Assembly (NCBI RefSeq): GCF_019504385.1
Contig: NZ_CP080590.1
Span: 1,840,001 to 1,904,000, forward strand
DNA length: 64,000 nucleotides
Origin: Devosia salina
GTDB lineage: Bacteria > Pseudomonadota > Alphaproteobacteria > Rhizobiales > Devosiaceae
Direction: 5' to 3'
The notes under the pieces were generated by a model. That model was not told the origin of the DNA. It saw only the letters and a program-made list of their open reading frames with translations, and made no database searches. Below, piece by piece: positions 41,934 through 50,174 of the stretch (position 1 is the stretch's first letter; each line of letters begins with the position of its first letter). Both the position numbers and the translations under genes were made by a program.

Positions 41934-42965
41934 ATGTTCGAAGTCATCTTTCTTCAGTTTCTCAACGGGCTCGACAAGGGTGCCGCCTATGCGTTGATCG
42001 CCCTGGGGCTGACCCTGGTGTTTGGCACGCTCGGCGTGGTCAATTTCGCCCACGGCGCCCTGTTCATGCTCGGCGCTTTCTGTGCGGTGATGTTCCGCCA
42101 GTTCCTCACCCTCGAGACGGTTACCATCGATCCCACCCAGCTCTCGCCTTGGGGTGCGCCGCTGGAAGTGCGCGAGCCGCTCGTTCAGGCTTGGTTCGGC
42201 GACTTCGGCGCCGTCCTGGTCAACTACTCAGTGCCGGTATCGATACTGATCACCATCCCCATCATGCTGCTGATCGGCATTGGGCTCGAGCGCGGCATCA
42301 TCAAGCACTTCTACAAGCGCCCGCATGCCGAGCAGATCCTCGTGACCTTCGGCCTCGCCATTGTCGCCCAGGAAGTGATCAAGTCCGTTTTCGGCCCCAA
42401 TCCCATCCCGCAGCCAATGCCGACCGACCTGCGCGGCGCCGCCGATCTGGGCGTGTGGATCGGCTTCCAGGCCAATGTCATCACCTATCCGCTCTGGCGC
42501 CTGATCTACTTCCTGTTCTCAGCGATCGTCATTGGTGGCGTGTTTGCCTTCCTGCAGTTCACCACCTTCGGCATGGTGGTCCGTGCAGGCATGGCAGATC
42601 GTGAGACCGTTGGCCTTCTGGGCATCAACATCGACCGCCGTTTCACCATTATGTTCGGCCTGGCTGCAGTCGTCGCCGGCATGGCGGGGGTCATGTACAC
42701 CCCGTTGCTGCCACCCAATTATCACCTCGGCATGGACTTCCTTGTCCTCAGTTTCGTGGTCGTTGTCGTGGGCGGCATGGGCTCTCTGCCCGGCGCCGTC
42801 GCCGCGGGCTTCCTTCTGGGCATCCTGCAGTCCTTCGCGTCCATGACGCAGATCAAGGACATCATCCCCGGCATCGACCAGATCATCATCTATCTGGTGG
42901 CCGTGATCATTCTACTCGTTCGCCCGCGTGGTCTCTTGGGCCGCCGCGGCGTCATGGAGAGCTGA
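41934..42965 (+). CDS. LivH-type ABC transporter permease
   Basis: A 343-aa permease with about 8-10 helices; opening MFEVIFLQFLNGLDKGAAYA and GLTLVFGTLGVVNFAHGALF are the LivH/UrtB signature. The loop after residue 50 is longer than in LivH, adding about 45 residues (QFLTLETVTIDPTQLSPWGA...). Start at ATG 41934 after GGAG. 162 nt downstream of the binding-protein gene, a gap rich in inverted GC segments. Confidence 0.93.
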   Translation: MFEVIFLQFLNGLDKGAAYALIALGLTLVFGTLGVVNFAHGALFMLGAFCAVMFRQFLTLETVTIDPTQLSPWGAPLEVREPLVQAWFGDFGAVLVNYSVPVSILITIPIMLLIGIGLERGIIKHFYKRPHAEQILVTFGLAIVAQEVIKSVFGPNPIPQPMPTDLRGAADLGVWIGFQANVITYPLWRLIYFLFSAIVIGGVFAFLQFTTFGMVVRAGMADRETVGLLGINIDRRFTIMFGLAAVVAGMAGVMYTPLLPPNYHLGMDFLVLSFVVVVVGGMGSLPGAVAAGFLLGILQSFASMTQIKDIIPGIDQIIIYLVAVIILLVRPRGLLGRRGVMES

Positions 42966-42966
42966 C

Positions 42967-44106
42967 ATGACCAATTTCATGTCCCGCAATGACCTCCTGC
43001 TGTTCCTGGGCTTTGCCATTGTCGTATTGGCCATGCCAATCTGGCTGGCCCCGTTCGGCGCTGGCTATCCCGACCTGCTGCAGCGTTTCATGATCTTCGG
43101 CATCTTCGCCGTGGGCTTCAATATCCTGTTCGGGCTGACCGGCTATCTCAGCTTCGGCCACGCGGCCTTCTTCGGCGTCGGCTCCTATGCTGCGGTGTGG
43201 TCGTTCAAGCTGCTGACCCTCGATGCCATCCCCGCAATGATTTTCGCCGTGATCATCTCGGGCCTGTTTGCCCTGATCATCGGTTTTCTTTCGCTGCGCC
43301 GCTCAGGCATCTATTTCTCGATCCTCACGCTCGCTTTCGCCCAGATGAGCTACAATCTCGCCTATTCGGTGCTCACCCCCATCACCAATGGGGAGACCGG
43401 CCTGCAGCTTACCTTGAGCGACCCACGTGTTCTTGACACGGCCCTGGGCCAGACGTTCGTTGGCCAGCCCGTTCCCACCCTGCTGGGTCAGCAGATGAGC
43501 GGCTATGCCGGCTTCTACTTCTGTGCCGGCTTCCTCATCCTCTCGTTCTTCTTTGCCCAGCGTATCGCCGGCTCACCCTTCGGCATGATGCTCAAGTCGA
43601 TCAAGTCGAACCAGACGCGCATGCAGTTCACCGGCTTCAACACCCGCCCCTATGCCCTCTCCGCCTTCGTGATCTCTGGCATGTATGCAGGCCTGGCCGG
43701 CGCCCTTCTGGCGGTTACCGACCCGCTGGCCGGTGCCGAACGCATGCAGTGGACGGCATCGGGCGAAGTGGTACTCATGACCATCTTGGGTGGCGTGGGA
43801 ACGCTGGTTGGCCCCGTGATCGGCGCCTGGATCATCAAGTACTTCGAAAACATCCTTTCCGCACTCAACGACAATATCCTCGCCCAGTTCTGGAGCTTCC
43901 TGCCAGAGGGCTTTGCCGACGTGGTGGTCAAAGTCACAAGCAAGTTCGTTGGCGATGGCTGGCACCTCACCCTCGGCCTGGTGTTCGTGATCATCGTCAT
44001 CTTCCTGCCCGGCGGCATCATGGAAGGGGTTAGACGGCTGGCCGCTGTCGCCCGCCCGTCCGGCCCGCCGGGCGCCAAGTCCAAGCAACCTCAGCCTGCT
44101 GAATAG
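42967..44106 (+). CDS. LivM-type ABC transporter permease
   Basis: A 379-aa permease, second membrane half of the importer. The signature ILFGLTGYLSFGHAAFFGVG is typical of LivM/UrtC, and the C-terminal half has GGVGTLVGPVIGAW. About 10 helices; the C-terminal tail is basic and proline-rich (RPSGPPGAKSKQPQPAE). The ATG follows the livH-type stop by 1 nt. Confidence 0.93.
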   Translation: MTNFMSRNDLLLFLGFAIVVLAMPIWLAPFGAGYPDLLQRFMIFGIFAVGFNILFGLTGYLSFGHAAFFGVGSYAAVWSFKLLTLDAIPAMIFAVIISGLFALIIGFLSLRRSGIYFSILTLAFAQMSYNLAYSVLTPITNGETGLQLTLSDPRVLDTALGQTFVGQPVPTLLGQQMSGYAGFYFCAGFLILSFFFAQRIAGSPFGMMLKSIKSNQTRMQFTGFNTRPYALSAFVISGMYAGLAGALLAVTDPLAGAERMQWTASGEVVLMTILGGVGTLVGPVIGAWIIKYFENILSALNDNILAQFWSFLPEGFADVVVKVTSKFVGDGWHLTLGLVFVIIVIFLPGGIMEGVRRLAAVARPSGPPGAKSKQPQPAE

Positions 44107-44117
44107 GGACAGACAAA

Positions 44118-44882
44118 ATGTCGACATCCAATGTTGTCCTGCACGTTGCGGACGTTCACAAGCGGTTCGGGGGCCTGCATGCCTTGGCCGATATCGATCT
44201 CCAGGTCGAAGAAGGCCAGACGCACGCGATTATCGGTCCGAATGGCGCCGGCAAATCCACCTTGCTTAATGTCATCATCGGCAAGCTCGCTCCATCCAGC
44301 GGTCAGGTGGTGTTCGACGGAGCGATCCTGACCGGTCGCAAGCCTTTCGAAATCAACCAGCTCGGCATTGCCCGCGTCTTCCAGACGCCGGAAATCTTCG
44401 CCGACCTATCGGTCCTGCACAACGTGATGATCCCGGCCTTCGCAAAGCGCGACGGGGCCTTCACGCTCAACATGCTGCGCTCGCTCGACAGCGAAACCAC
44501 CATCCGCCAGGAAGCGGAGCACATGCTTGAGGATGTGGGCATGCTCAATCGTCGCGACATGCACGCCGGCAGCCTCAGCCGTGGCGACAAGCGCCGCATG
44601 GAACTGGCCATGTGCCTGATCCAGCATCCGCGCCTGCTGCTGCTGGACGAGCCGACCGCCGGCATGAGCCGGCATGACACCAACACCACGATCGACCTGC
44701 TGAAAAAGATCAAGAGCCGCGGCATGACCAAGGTCATCATCGAACACGACATGCATGTGGTGTTCTCGCTCGCCGACAAGATTTCCGTGCTCGCGCAGGG
44801 CCGCATCATAGCCGACGGAACGCCCGATGACGTACGCGGCAATCCCAAGGTCCAGGAAGCCTATCTCGGGGGGACTCACTGA
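44118..44882 (+). CDS. LivG-type ABC transporter ATPase
   Basis: A 254-aa ATPase. Walker A GPNGAGKST (about 40-48), signature LSRGDKRRMELAM (unusual SRGDK instead of LSGGQ/SHGEQ), Walker B LLLLDEPTAGMS, H-loop VIIEHDM. The LivG-specific insertion between Walker A and the signature is present. 11 nt after the LivM gene. Confidence 0.93.
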   Translation: MSTSNVVLHVADVHKRFGGLHALADIDLQVEEGQTHAIIGPNGAGKSTLLNVIIGKLAPSSGQVVFDGAILTGRKPFEINQLGIARVFQTPEIFADLSVLHNVMIPAFAKRDGAFTLNMLRSLDSETTIRQEAEHMLEDVGMLNRRDMHAGSLSRGDKRRMELAMCLIQHPRLLLLDEPTAGMSRHDTNTTIDLLKKIKSRGMTKVIIEHDMHVVFSLADKISVLAQGRIIADGTPDDVRGNPKVQEAYLGGTH

Positions 44883-45652
44883 TGAGTTCGGTTGCCATGC
44901 AGACTGAAACCACCATAGGCGCACATGCCGCAGAGCTGGAGACGACCCGGCCGTTCTTCTCGGTCCGGGACATGCACGCCTATTACGGCGAAAGCTACAT
45001 CGTGCAGGGCGTGTCCCTGGACATCCGCAAGGGCGAAATCCTGGCCCTGCTGGGCCGCAACGGCGCCGGCAAGACCTCCACCCTGCGCACCATCGCCCGG
45101 CTCGATAACCCGCAGATGCGACAGGGCGAAATCTGGTTGGACAACCAGCCGGTGCATGACATGAAAAGCTTCGAGGCGGCCCGCGCAGGCATCCAGCTGG
45201 TGCCCGAGGACAGGCGGATCATCCAGGGACTGACCGTCGAGGAGAACATCACTCTGGCCAAAGTGGCGCCCGGCAATGGATGGAGCCTCGAACAGATCTA
45301 CGAAAGCTTCCCGCGCCTCGCCGAGCGCCGCACCCAGGAGGGCGTTACCCTGTCCGGCGGGGAACAGCAGATGTTGGCCATCGCCCGCGCCCTCGCCCGC
45401 GATTTGAAGCTGCTTCTGCTTGATGAGCCCTATGAAGGCCTGGCGCCGGTGATCGTGCATGAAATCGAGCGCATCCTTCACTCGATCAAGCCGATGGGCA
45501 TCACCACCATCATCGTCGAACAGAATGCCGTGGCGGCCCTGAAACTGGCAGACCGCGCCGTCATCCTCGATACCGGCGAGGTCGCCTTCACCGGCACCGC
45601 CAAGGAAGTGCTCGACAACGCAGAGCTGCGGCACGAATACCTGGCGATCTGA
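44882..45652 (+). CDS. LivF-type ABC transporter ATPase
   Basis: A 256-aa ATPase that pairs with the LivG-type subunit. Walker A GRNGAGKTS, signature LSGGEQQMLAIARAL, Walker B LLLLDEPYEGLAP, H-loop IIVEQNA. The N-terminus has about 20 extra residues before the domain. Start ATG 44882 overlaps the preceding stop (TGATG). Last gene of the importer operon; the next genes are convergent. Confidence 0.93.
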   Translation: MSSVAMQTETTIGAHAAELETTRPFFSVRDMHAYYGESYIVQGVSLDIRKGEILALLGRNGAGKTSTLRTIARLDNPQMRQGEIWLDNQPVHDMKSFEAARAGIQLVPEDRRIIQGLTVEENITLAKVAPGNGWSLEQIYESFPRLAERRTQEGVTLSGGEQQMLAIARALARDLKLLLLDEPYEGLAPVIVHEIERILHSIKPMGITTIIVEQNAVAALKLADRAVILDTGEVAFTGTAKEVLDNAELRHEYLAI

Positions 45653-45764
45653 GTTAGCCTCCGCGGTTGGGACGCAAAGGCTGCCCAACTCGCGGGAGCC
45701 GCCCCCCACCGCAGCGGCCCGGGAAAGGGAAAATACGAACTCGGCCTGAAAGGGCCGCTACAAA

Positions 45765-45834
45765 TACCCTGGGTCCTTTGGGTTTCAAGGCATGTTGCCG
45801 ATCTCACCCTCTCCCCCCTGAAGGTCCCAGGGTA
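45765..45834. repeat. Interrupted 14-bp inverted repeat between livF and pxpA
   Basis: TACCCTGGGTCCTT (45765-45778) and AAGGTCCCAGGGTA (45821-45834) pair with one mismatch around a 42-nt centre. It lies in the 279-bp gap between convergent operons, in which nothing else coding is seen. It may serve as a bidirectional stem for termination or be the remnant of a mobile element; no T-run follows. Confidence 0.55.
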
Positions 45835-45931
45835 CTTTCGAATGGTGGCGAGAGAGTCGTAGGCTCGTCGCAACCCCAAGGCCAGCAGATCGGCGTCACG
45901 ACATGCGCGGGCAGATCGAGGGGCCCGCGGA

Positions 45932-46702
45932 TCAGACCGGTGCCGCCCCGTCTACCTCTGGTGCGTTCGGCGCAATCGTGATCCCGTCTCCCTCCAGCGC
46001 TTCGCGCACTTCACGCGCCAGGTCCACCGCCCCGGGCGTATCGCCATGCAGGCAAATCGACCGCGCCGCCGACTTCAACACCGTTCCATCAATCGCTACG
46101 ATTTCGCCGGCATGCGCCAGCCGCAGACAACGCTCAATGACAACCTCCGGGTCGTGGATCACGGCGCCTTCTTCGGATCGTGGGACCAACAGCCCTTCGC
46201 CGGTATAGGCTCGGTCTGCATAGGCCTCACGTATCAGTGGCAACCCGACTGCCTTTGCCGCCCGCACCTGCTGGCTATTGTCGAGTGCGAGCACCGCCAT
46301 ATGCGGATCCATCGCCTGGATGGCCGCAAAGATTCCGACCGCGAAGGCCAGCTCTTCCGCTGTCTGATTGGCAAGCGCCCCATGCAGTTTCACATAGGCC
46401 AGCGGTACCTCGACCTCATCGGCAATGTGCCGGACCAGGAACAGCTGCCCCCTGATCTGCCCCAGAAGCTGGTCGAGCGGCATCACCAGGCGGAACCGGC
46501 CGAACCGCTTGGGATCGACATAACCGGGATGGGCGCCTGCGCGAACGCCTCTGGCCTTGCATATCCTCAGGATCCGCCGGATCGTGGCGGCGTCACCCGC
46601 ATGGCCCCCGCAGGCGATCGAGGCGCTCGAGACGATGTGCAGCAAGTCGTCGTCCGTGCCCATCCCTTCGCCGAGATCAGCATTGAGGTCGATACTGGTC
46701 AT
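45932..46702 (-). CDS. pxpA: 5-oxoprolinase subunit PxpA (LamB/YcsF family)
   Basis: A 256-aa enzyme subunit beginning MTSIDLNADLGEGMGTDDDL, the family's metal-binding opening, with IACGGHAGDAATI and GAHPGYVDPKRFGR. With PxpB and PxpC it hydrolyses 5-oxoproline (pyroglutamate) to glutamate using ATP. Start overlaps pxpC by 4 nt. The last gene of a pxpB-pxpC-pxpA operon. Confidence 0.94.
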   Translation of the reverse strand: MTSIDLNADLGEGMGTDDDLLHIVSSASIACGGHAGDAATIRRILRICKARGVRAGAHPGYVDPKRFGRFRLVMPLDQLLGQIRGQLFLVRHIADEVEVPLAYVKLHGALANQTAEELAFAVGIFAAIQAMDPHMAVLALDNSQQVRAAKAVGLPLIREAYADRAYTGEGLLVPRSEEGAVIHDPEVVIERCLRLAHAGEIVAIDGTVLKSAARSICLHGDTPGAVDLAREVREALEGDGITIAPNAPEVDGAAPV

Positions 46703-47601
46703 GGGTGCCCGCTCCGCAACACTTGGTGCGCATGGTCCACGCTCACGGGGACAAAGGCAACGGGGTCGCCGGAGCGCAGCTGCGCGAATCGATCAAAGTC
46801 GGCCGATATCACCGTCGCAATGCGCGGATAGCCGCCTGTCGGCTGATGATCGCGCATGAGGACAATGGGAGTTCCGTCCCCAAGTATCTGGATATCCCCC
46901 GGCAGGATCGGGTCGGACACCAACGAAAGAATGCTCGATCCGGCGAAAACCTTGTCCTCGTCGGCCAGTCGCACCCCCATACGGTCCATCATCGGCGTCA
47001 CCCGAAAGCGCGCGGCAACGAAAGCCTGGCGCACCCGCGGCGCGAAAAGTTCGGCGTGAATGCCCCAGATAAAGCGGACCGGACCGTCCGCCCTTCCCGC
47101 CGGAACAACCGCCTCCGGCGTTCCCTCTGGATAAGAGAACTCCAGGACATCTCCTGTCGTCAAAGCCCGGCCGGAGAGACCGCCCAACCGCGCGCGCGTG
47201 CTGGTGGACTGGCTTCCCATCACCTGCGGCACATCCAGCTCGGGCCCGAAGCGCACATAGCCATAATTTCCCGATGGCCCCGGGGTAACCGAAACCACAT
47301 CCCCCGCCTTCACCACCGTGCCACCAGGCCAGTCCAGTACTGTACCATTGACCCGGACCGTGAACGCTCCGCCGGCCCAGCCGAGCCGCATGCCGCCGCG
47401 CTCCACGGTAAAATCCATGCCGGCACGGGTTAGCTCGATGCCCGCCTCGCCAGCCGCGCCTGCCAATCGACCGGCGATCGCATGTGCTGACCGGTCCATT
47501 GCACCGGACGCACTGATGCCATGTGTCAGGACACCCATGCGCCCCTGGTCCTGGATTGTACACATGGGCCCGGCGCGATCGATCCGAATACGGGGGGTCA
47601 T
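46699..47601 (-). CDS. pxpC: 5-oxoprolinase subunit PxpC (biotin-dependent carboxyltransferase-like)
   Basis: A 300-aa KipA-family protein with IDRAGPMCTIQDQGRMG at the start, GISASGAMDRSAHAIAGRL and MRDHQPTGGYPRIATVI, all family marks. It forms the core with PxpB. Start is ATG 47601, overlapping the pxpB stop by 4 nt; it overlaps pxpA likewise at the other end. Confidence 0.94.
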   Translation of the reverse strand: MTPRIRIDRAGPMCTIQDQGRMGVLTHGISASGAMDRSAHAIAGRLAGAAGEAGIELTRAGMDFTVERGGMRLGWAGGAFTVRVNGTVLDWPGGTVVKAGDVVSVTPGPSGNYGYVRFGPELDVPQVMGSQSTSTRARLGGLSGRALTTGDVLEFSYPEGTPEAVVPAGRADGPVRFIWGIHAELFAPRVRQAFVAARFRVTPMMDRMGVRLADEDKVFAGSSILSLVSDPILPGDIQILGDGTPIVLMRDHQPTGGYPRIATVISADFDRFAQLRSGDPVAFVPVSVDHAHQVLRSGHP

Positions 47602-48272
47602 CGCACCTCCTCAAAGCGGATTTCGTCGCCAGCATGCACCAGCGTCGGCGGATCGTTCTCGGGCAGGAAGTTCCTGAACGGGGTACTGCCGATCACGTGC
47701 CAACCGGTCGGAATTTCGGTGGCGGCAATGGCCGTCTGCCCGGCAGCGAACAGCACGCTGCCGGCAGGCACATTCGCCCTGACGCTGGTGCGGCGCGGCA
47801 CAATCAGCCTCGTGGGATGAAAGCCGCAATAGATGAAGCCCGGCGCAAAGCCAGTCGTCAGCACCCGTAGCGGGCGCGCATTGTGCTCCAGGATGAATTC
47901 AGGAATGGAGAGGCCGAGTTCAGTGGCTACATCGCTGAGGTCCGGCCCATCGAACCGTATATGAACCACTTGGAGCTTCGGCCTATCCGCGAGAGCACCC
48001 TGCCCGATGCGAAGGGCGATTTCGCCACCCAGCCGCGTCGGGGAAATTGCCTCGAAATCATAGCGAAGGAGCACCGAAACCAGGCTCGGCACGACCTCCA
48101 GCACGCCATGGATAGGATCCTCCTGCAACCGCGCGAACAGCAATAGCGCGGCCCGATTGGCGCTATCGTCAAGGCGATCACCGAACCGCACCAGCAGCGC
48201 GCCGTCACCCAGCGGCATGATGACCGGCCTCGGCAGTCGGCCGTCCCACAACTCGCTCATTCTGGCTCCCAT
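47598..48272 (-). CDS. pxpB: 5-oxoprolinase subunit PxpB (KipI family)
   Basis: A 224-aa protein with GDGALLVRFGDRLDD near the start and the conserved GFAPGFIYCGFHPTRLIVPR (about 147-166), followed by VRANVPAGSVLFAAGQTAI. Start at ATG 48272 after GGGAG, or ATG 48260 (MSELWDG), both with acceptable spacing. First gene of the operon. There is no regulator adjacent. Confidence 0.93.
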   Translation of the reverse strand: MGARMSELWDGRLPRPVIMPLGDGALLVRFGDRLDDSANRAALLLFARLQEDPIHGVLEVVPSLVSVLLRYDFEAISPTRLGGEIALRIGQGALADRPKLQVVHIRFDGPDLSDVATELGLSIPEFILEHNARPLRVLTTGFAPGFIYCGFHPTRLIVPRRTSVRANVPAGSVLFAAGQTAIAATEIPTGWHVIGSTPFRNFLPENDPPTLVHAGDEIRFEEVR

Positions 48273-48397
48273 CCGGCTCCCTGAGGAACGCAGTCCTTCA
48301 GATCGGACCGCGTTCCGTCAAGCCGTCAGTTGCCGGTATGGAACCGGTCGGGCGCCCAGAGCGGCGCTACAGGAATGGAAAGCCGATGGTTGGCGGA

Positions 48398-48574
48398 TCA
48401 GTTGGGGTCGCGACCCTCCTGTTCAACAACCGCCTCGAACAGGGTGCGGGCCTGCCCGGCACCGATGGCCTCGATGGCCACGGCCGCGATGGCAGCAAAC
48501 AGCTCCGCGATTTCCTGGGGATCGGTGATTTCGGCGTCGTCTTCTTCGGCGTCGGCGTTGATCAGGGTGAACAT
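48398..48574 (-). CDS. Small acidic hypothetical protein
   Basis: A 58-aa protein starting MFTLINADAEEDDAEITDPQ, with an acidic first third and an alanine-rich helix (ELFAAIAAVAIEAIGAGQAR). Start at ATG 48574, with GGAGG about 12 nt before it. No family recognised. Upstream sequence holds possible hairpins (48648-48724). Confidence 0.5.
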   Translation of the reverse strand: MFTLINADAEEDDAEITDPQEIAELFAAIAAVAIEAIGAGQARTLFEAVVEQEGRDPN

Positions 48575-48647
48575 GAGGAACGCGCCTCCACTACGGAGCG
48601 GGATGCGGACGTAGGATACGGATTCCGCAGAAGCCCGCGACCACAAT

Positions 48648-48724
48648 AGTCTGGAACCAGACTGGCTCCAGACGAGCCTACGAGAAACAGTGTGCGGCGA
48701 TTCCTGTTACCGTTTAAATAACGG
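48648..48724 (-). promoter_or_regulatory. Cluster of alternative hairpins upstream of the 58-aa gene
   Basis: AGTCTGGAACCAGACT (48648-48663) is a perfect 7-bp palindrome with 2-nt loop; its GTCTGGA can instead pair with TCCAGAC at 48667-48673, so two stems exclude each other. A third stem, CCGTT-TAAAT-AACGG, lies at 48710-48724. They fall in a 200-bp gap between two minus-strand genes. Confidence 0.4.
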
Positions 48725-48774
48725 AATGTCTCATCGCGGGCCAGAACCACGCTTGTCCCATGTGGCAGGAGGGC

Positions 48775-49011
48775 TTACTCTTCGCCCGCTTCCAATTGAT
48801 CGAGATAGGATTCGATGTCGTCCAGCGATGCCGAGAACGGCTTGGGGACATCGCCATAGACGATCCGAAAGCTCTCATCGTCGCGCAGCGCGTGGCCCCC
48901 GGGTTGTCCCAGCACCTTGATCTTTTCGGCGGTGAGTATGGTCAGGCCGTGGCGCGCGGCCACCCGTTTCATGCGCCGCATGCGCGAAGCGTCAAATTCC
49001 TTGCGGCTCAT
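48775..49011 (-). CDS. Hypothetical protein next to tRNA-Ser
   Basis: A 78-aa basic protein, MSRKEFDASRMRRMKRVAAR at the start and PKPFSASLDDIESYLDQLEA near the end. No family is recognised; it may bind nucleic acid because of the basic N-terminus. Start at ATG 49011, 20 nt after the end of the tRNA gene on the same strand, so it could be cotranscribed with it. Confidence 0.6.
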   Translation of the reverse strand: MSRKEFDASRMRRMKRVAARHGLTILTAEKIKVLGQPGGHALRDDESFRIVYGDVPKPFSASLDDIESYLDQLEAGEE

Positions 49012-49030
49012 CTGGGATGCCTCATTGAAA

Positions 49031-49120
49031 TGGCGGGCAGGGAGGGATTCGAACCCCCGGAAGGCTTGCACCTTCGCCGGTTTTCAAGACCGGAGCAATC
49101 AACCGCTCTGCCACCTGCCC
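49031..49120 (-). tRNA. tRNA-Ser (anticodon UGA)
   Basis: 90 nt including an encoded CCA. Acceptor stem GGGCAGG/CCTGCCC with discriminator G, D-arm GGCAGAGCGGTTGATTGC, anticodon arm CCGGT-CTTGAAA-ACCGG with TGA, a long variable arm GAAGG-TGCAAG-CCTTC as in class II tRNAs, and T-arm GGGGG-TTCGAAT-CCCTC. All stems pair. Confidence 0.96.
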
Positions 49121-49196
49121 GCTAGCCCTGCCTTTAGCGGCGACGGGGAAAAGTGTCCAGCCCCACCGATAGCGCGGGCCGGCAAAGGCCGAACTT

Positions 49197-50174
49197 TCAG
49201 CCCTGAGGCAGCAGCACCACCGATCCGGTCGTTTCTCGCCCCTCAAGCGCGCGATGGGCCTCGGCCGCCTCGGCCAAGGCATAGGTCCGGCCGATCTCGA
49301 CCTTGATGTCGCCGGAGAGCACAGCTCCGAACAACGCTTCCGCTCCTTCGAGCAGTTGTTCCCGCTGCGGAAAATAGTGCGTACCTGTCGGGCGCGTCAC
49401 ATAGAGCGAACCTTTGCGCGCGAGTATGCCCAGATCCGGCACGCTCACCACGCCGGAGGCGTTGCCAAAGCTCGCCAGGAGGCCTCGCGGCCGCAGACAG
49501 TCCAGGGACCCTTCGAAGGTTGCCTTGCCGACCCCGTCATAGACCACATCGACGCCCCTGCCCTCGGTGAATTCCCTCACTAGTGTCGGGAAATCCTCGA
49601 TACTGTAGTCGATAACATGGTGGCAGCCGTGATCGAGCGCCTTCTGCACCTTTTCGGGGCCGCCGGCGGTGCCGATGACCGTGGCGCCAAGCGCCCGTGC
49701 CCACTGCGTTGCAATCAACCCCGTGCCGCCAGCCGCTGCGTGCCACAGGATCGATTCGCCCTTCTGCACGGGCCAGGTCTTGAAAAGCAGATAATACGCC
49801 GTCAGCCCCTTGAGCAGGATGGCCGCCGCCGTCTGGTCATCTATGCCGTCGGGAATGGGCACCAGCTTCTGCACAGGCGCCAGGCGCTCCTCCGCATAGG
49901 CGCCGGGCGTCCCCTGGTAGCACACACGATCGCCGACCCTGACCTCGGTCACGCCCTCGCCCACCGCAGTTACCACGCCGGCAGCCTCATTGCCGGCCAC
50001 GAATGGCAGCGGCAATGGGTAGAGCCCCGAGCGCTGATATGTGTCGATGAAATTGAGACCGATGGCAGTCTGGCGCACGCGCGCCTGTCCGGGCCCGGGC
50101 GCGCCGACATCCCAATCCTCGACCGAAAGGGCCTCGGGGCCACCAACGGCATGCACGGCGACGACGCGGGTCAT
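49197..50174 (-). CDS. Quinone oxidoreductase (zinc-free MDR, QOR type)
   Basis: A 325-aa member of the medium-chain dehydrogenase superfamily. QOR marks: GLNFIDTYQRSGLYPLPLPF, VAGNEAAGVVTAVGEGV, NADPH-binding LWHAAAGGTGLIATQWARAL and DVVYDGVGKATFEGSL. Catalytic zinc ligands of alcohol dehydrogenases are lacking. It would reduce quinones or alpha,beta-unsaturated ketones with NADPH. Start overlaps the terC stop (4 nt). Confidence 0.93.
   Translation of the reverse strand: MTRVVAVHAVGGPEALSVEDWDVGAPGPGQARVRQTAIGLNFIDTYQRSGLYPLPLPFVAGNEAAGVVTAVGEGVTEVRVGDRVCYQGTPGAYAEERLAPVQKLVPIPDGIDDQTAAAILLKGLTAYYLLFKTWPVQKGESILWHAAAGGTGLIATQWARALGATVIGTAGGPEKVQKALDHGCHHVIDYSIEDFPTLVREFTEGRGVDVVYDGVGKATFEGSLDCLRPRGLLASFGNASGVVSVPDLGILARKGSLYVTRPTGTHYFPQREQLLEGAEALFGAVLSGDIKVEIGRTYALAEAAEAHRALEGRETTGSVVLLPQG

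Noticed and set aside
45653..48272. Importer and pxp genes as one operon
   Set aside because: They are convergent on opposite strands; only functional proximity can be proposed.
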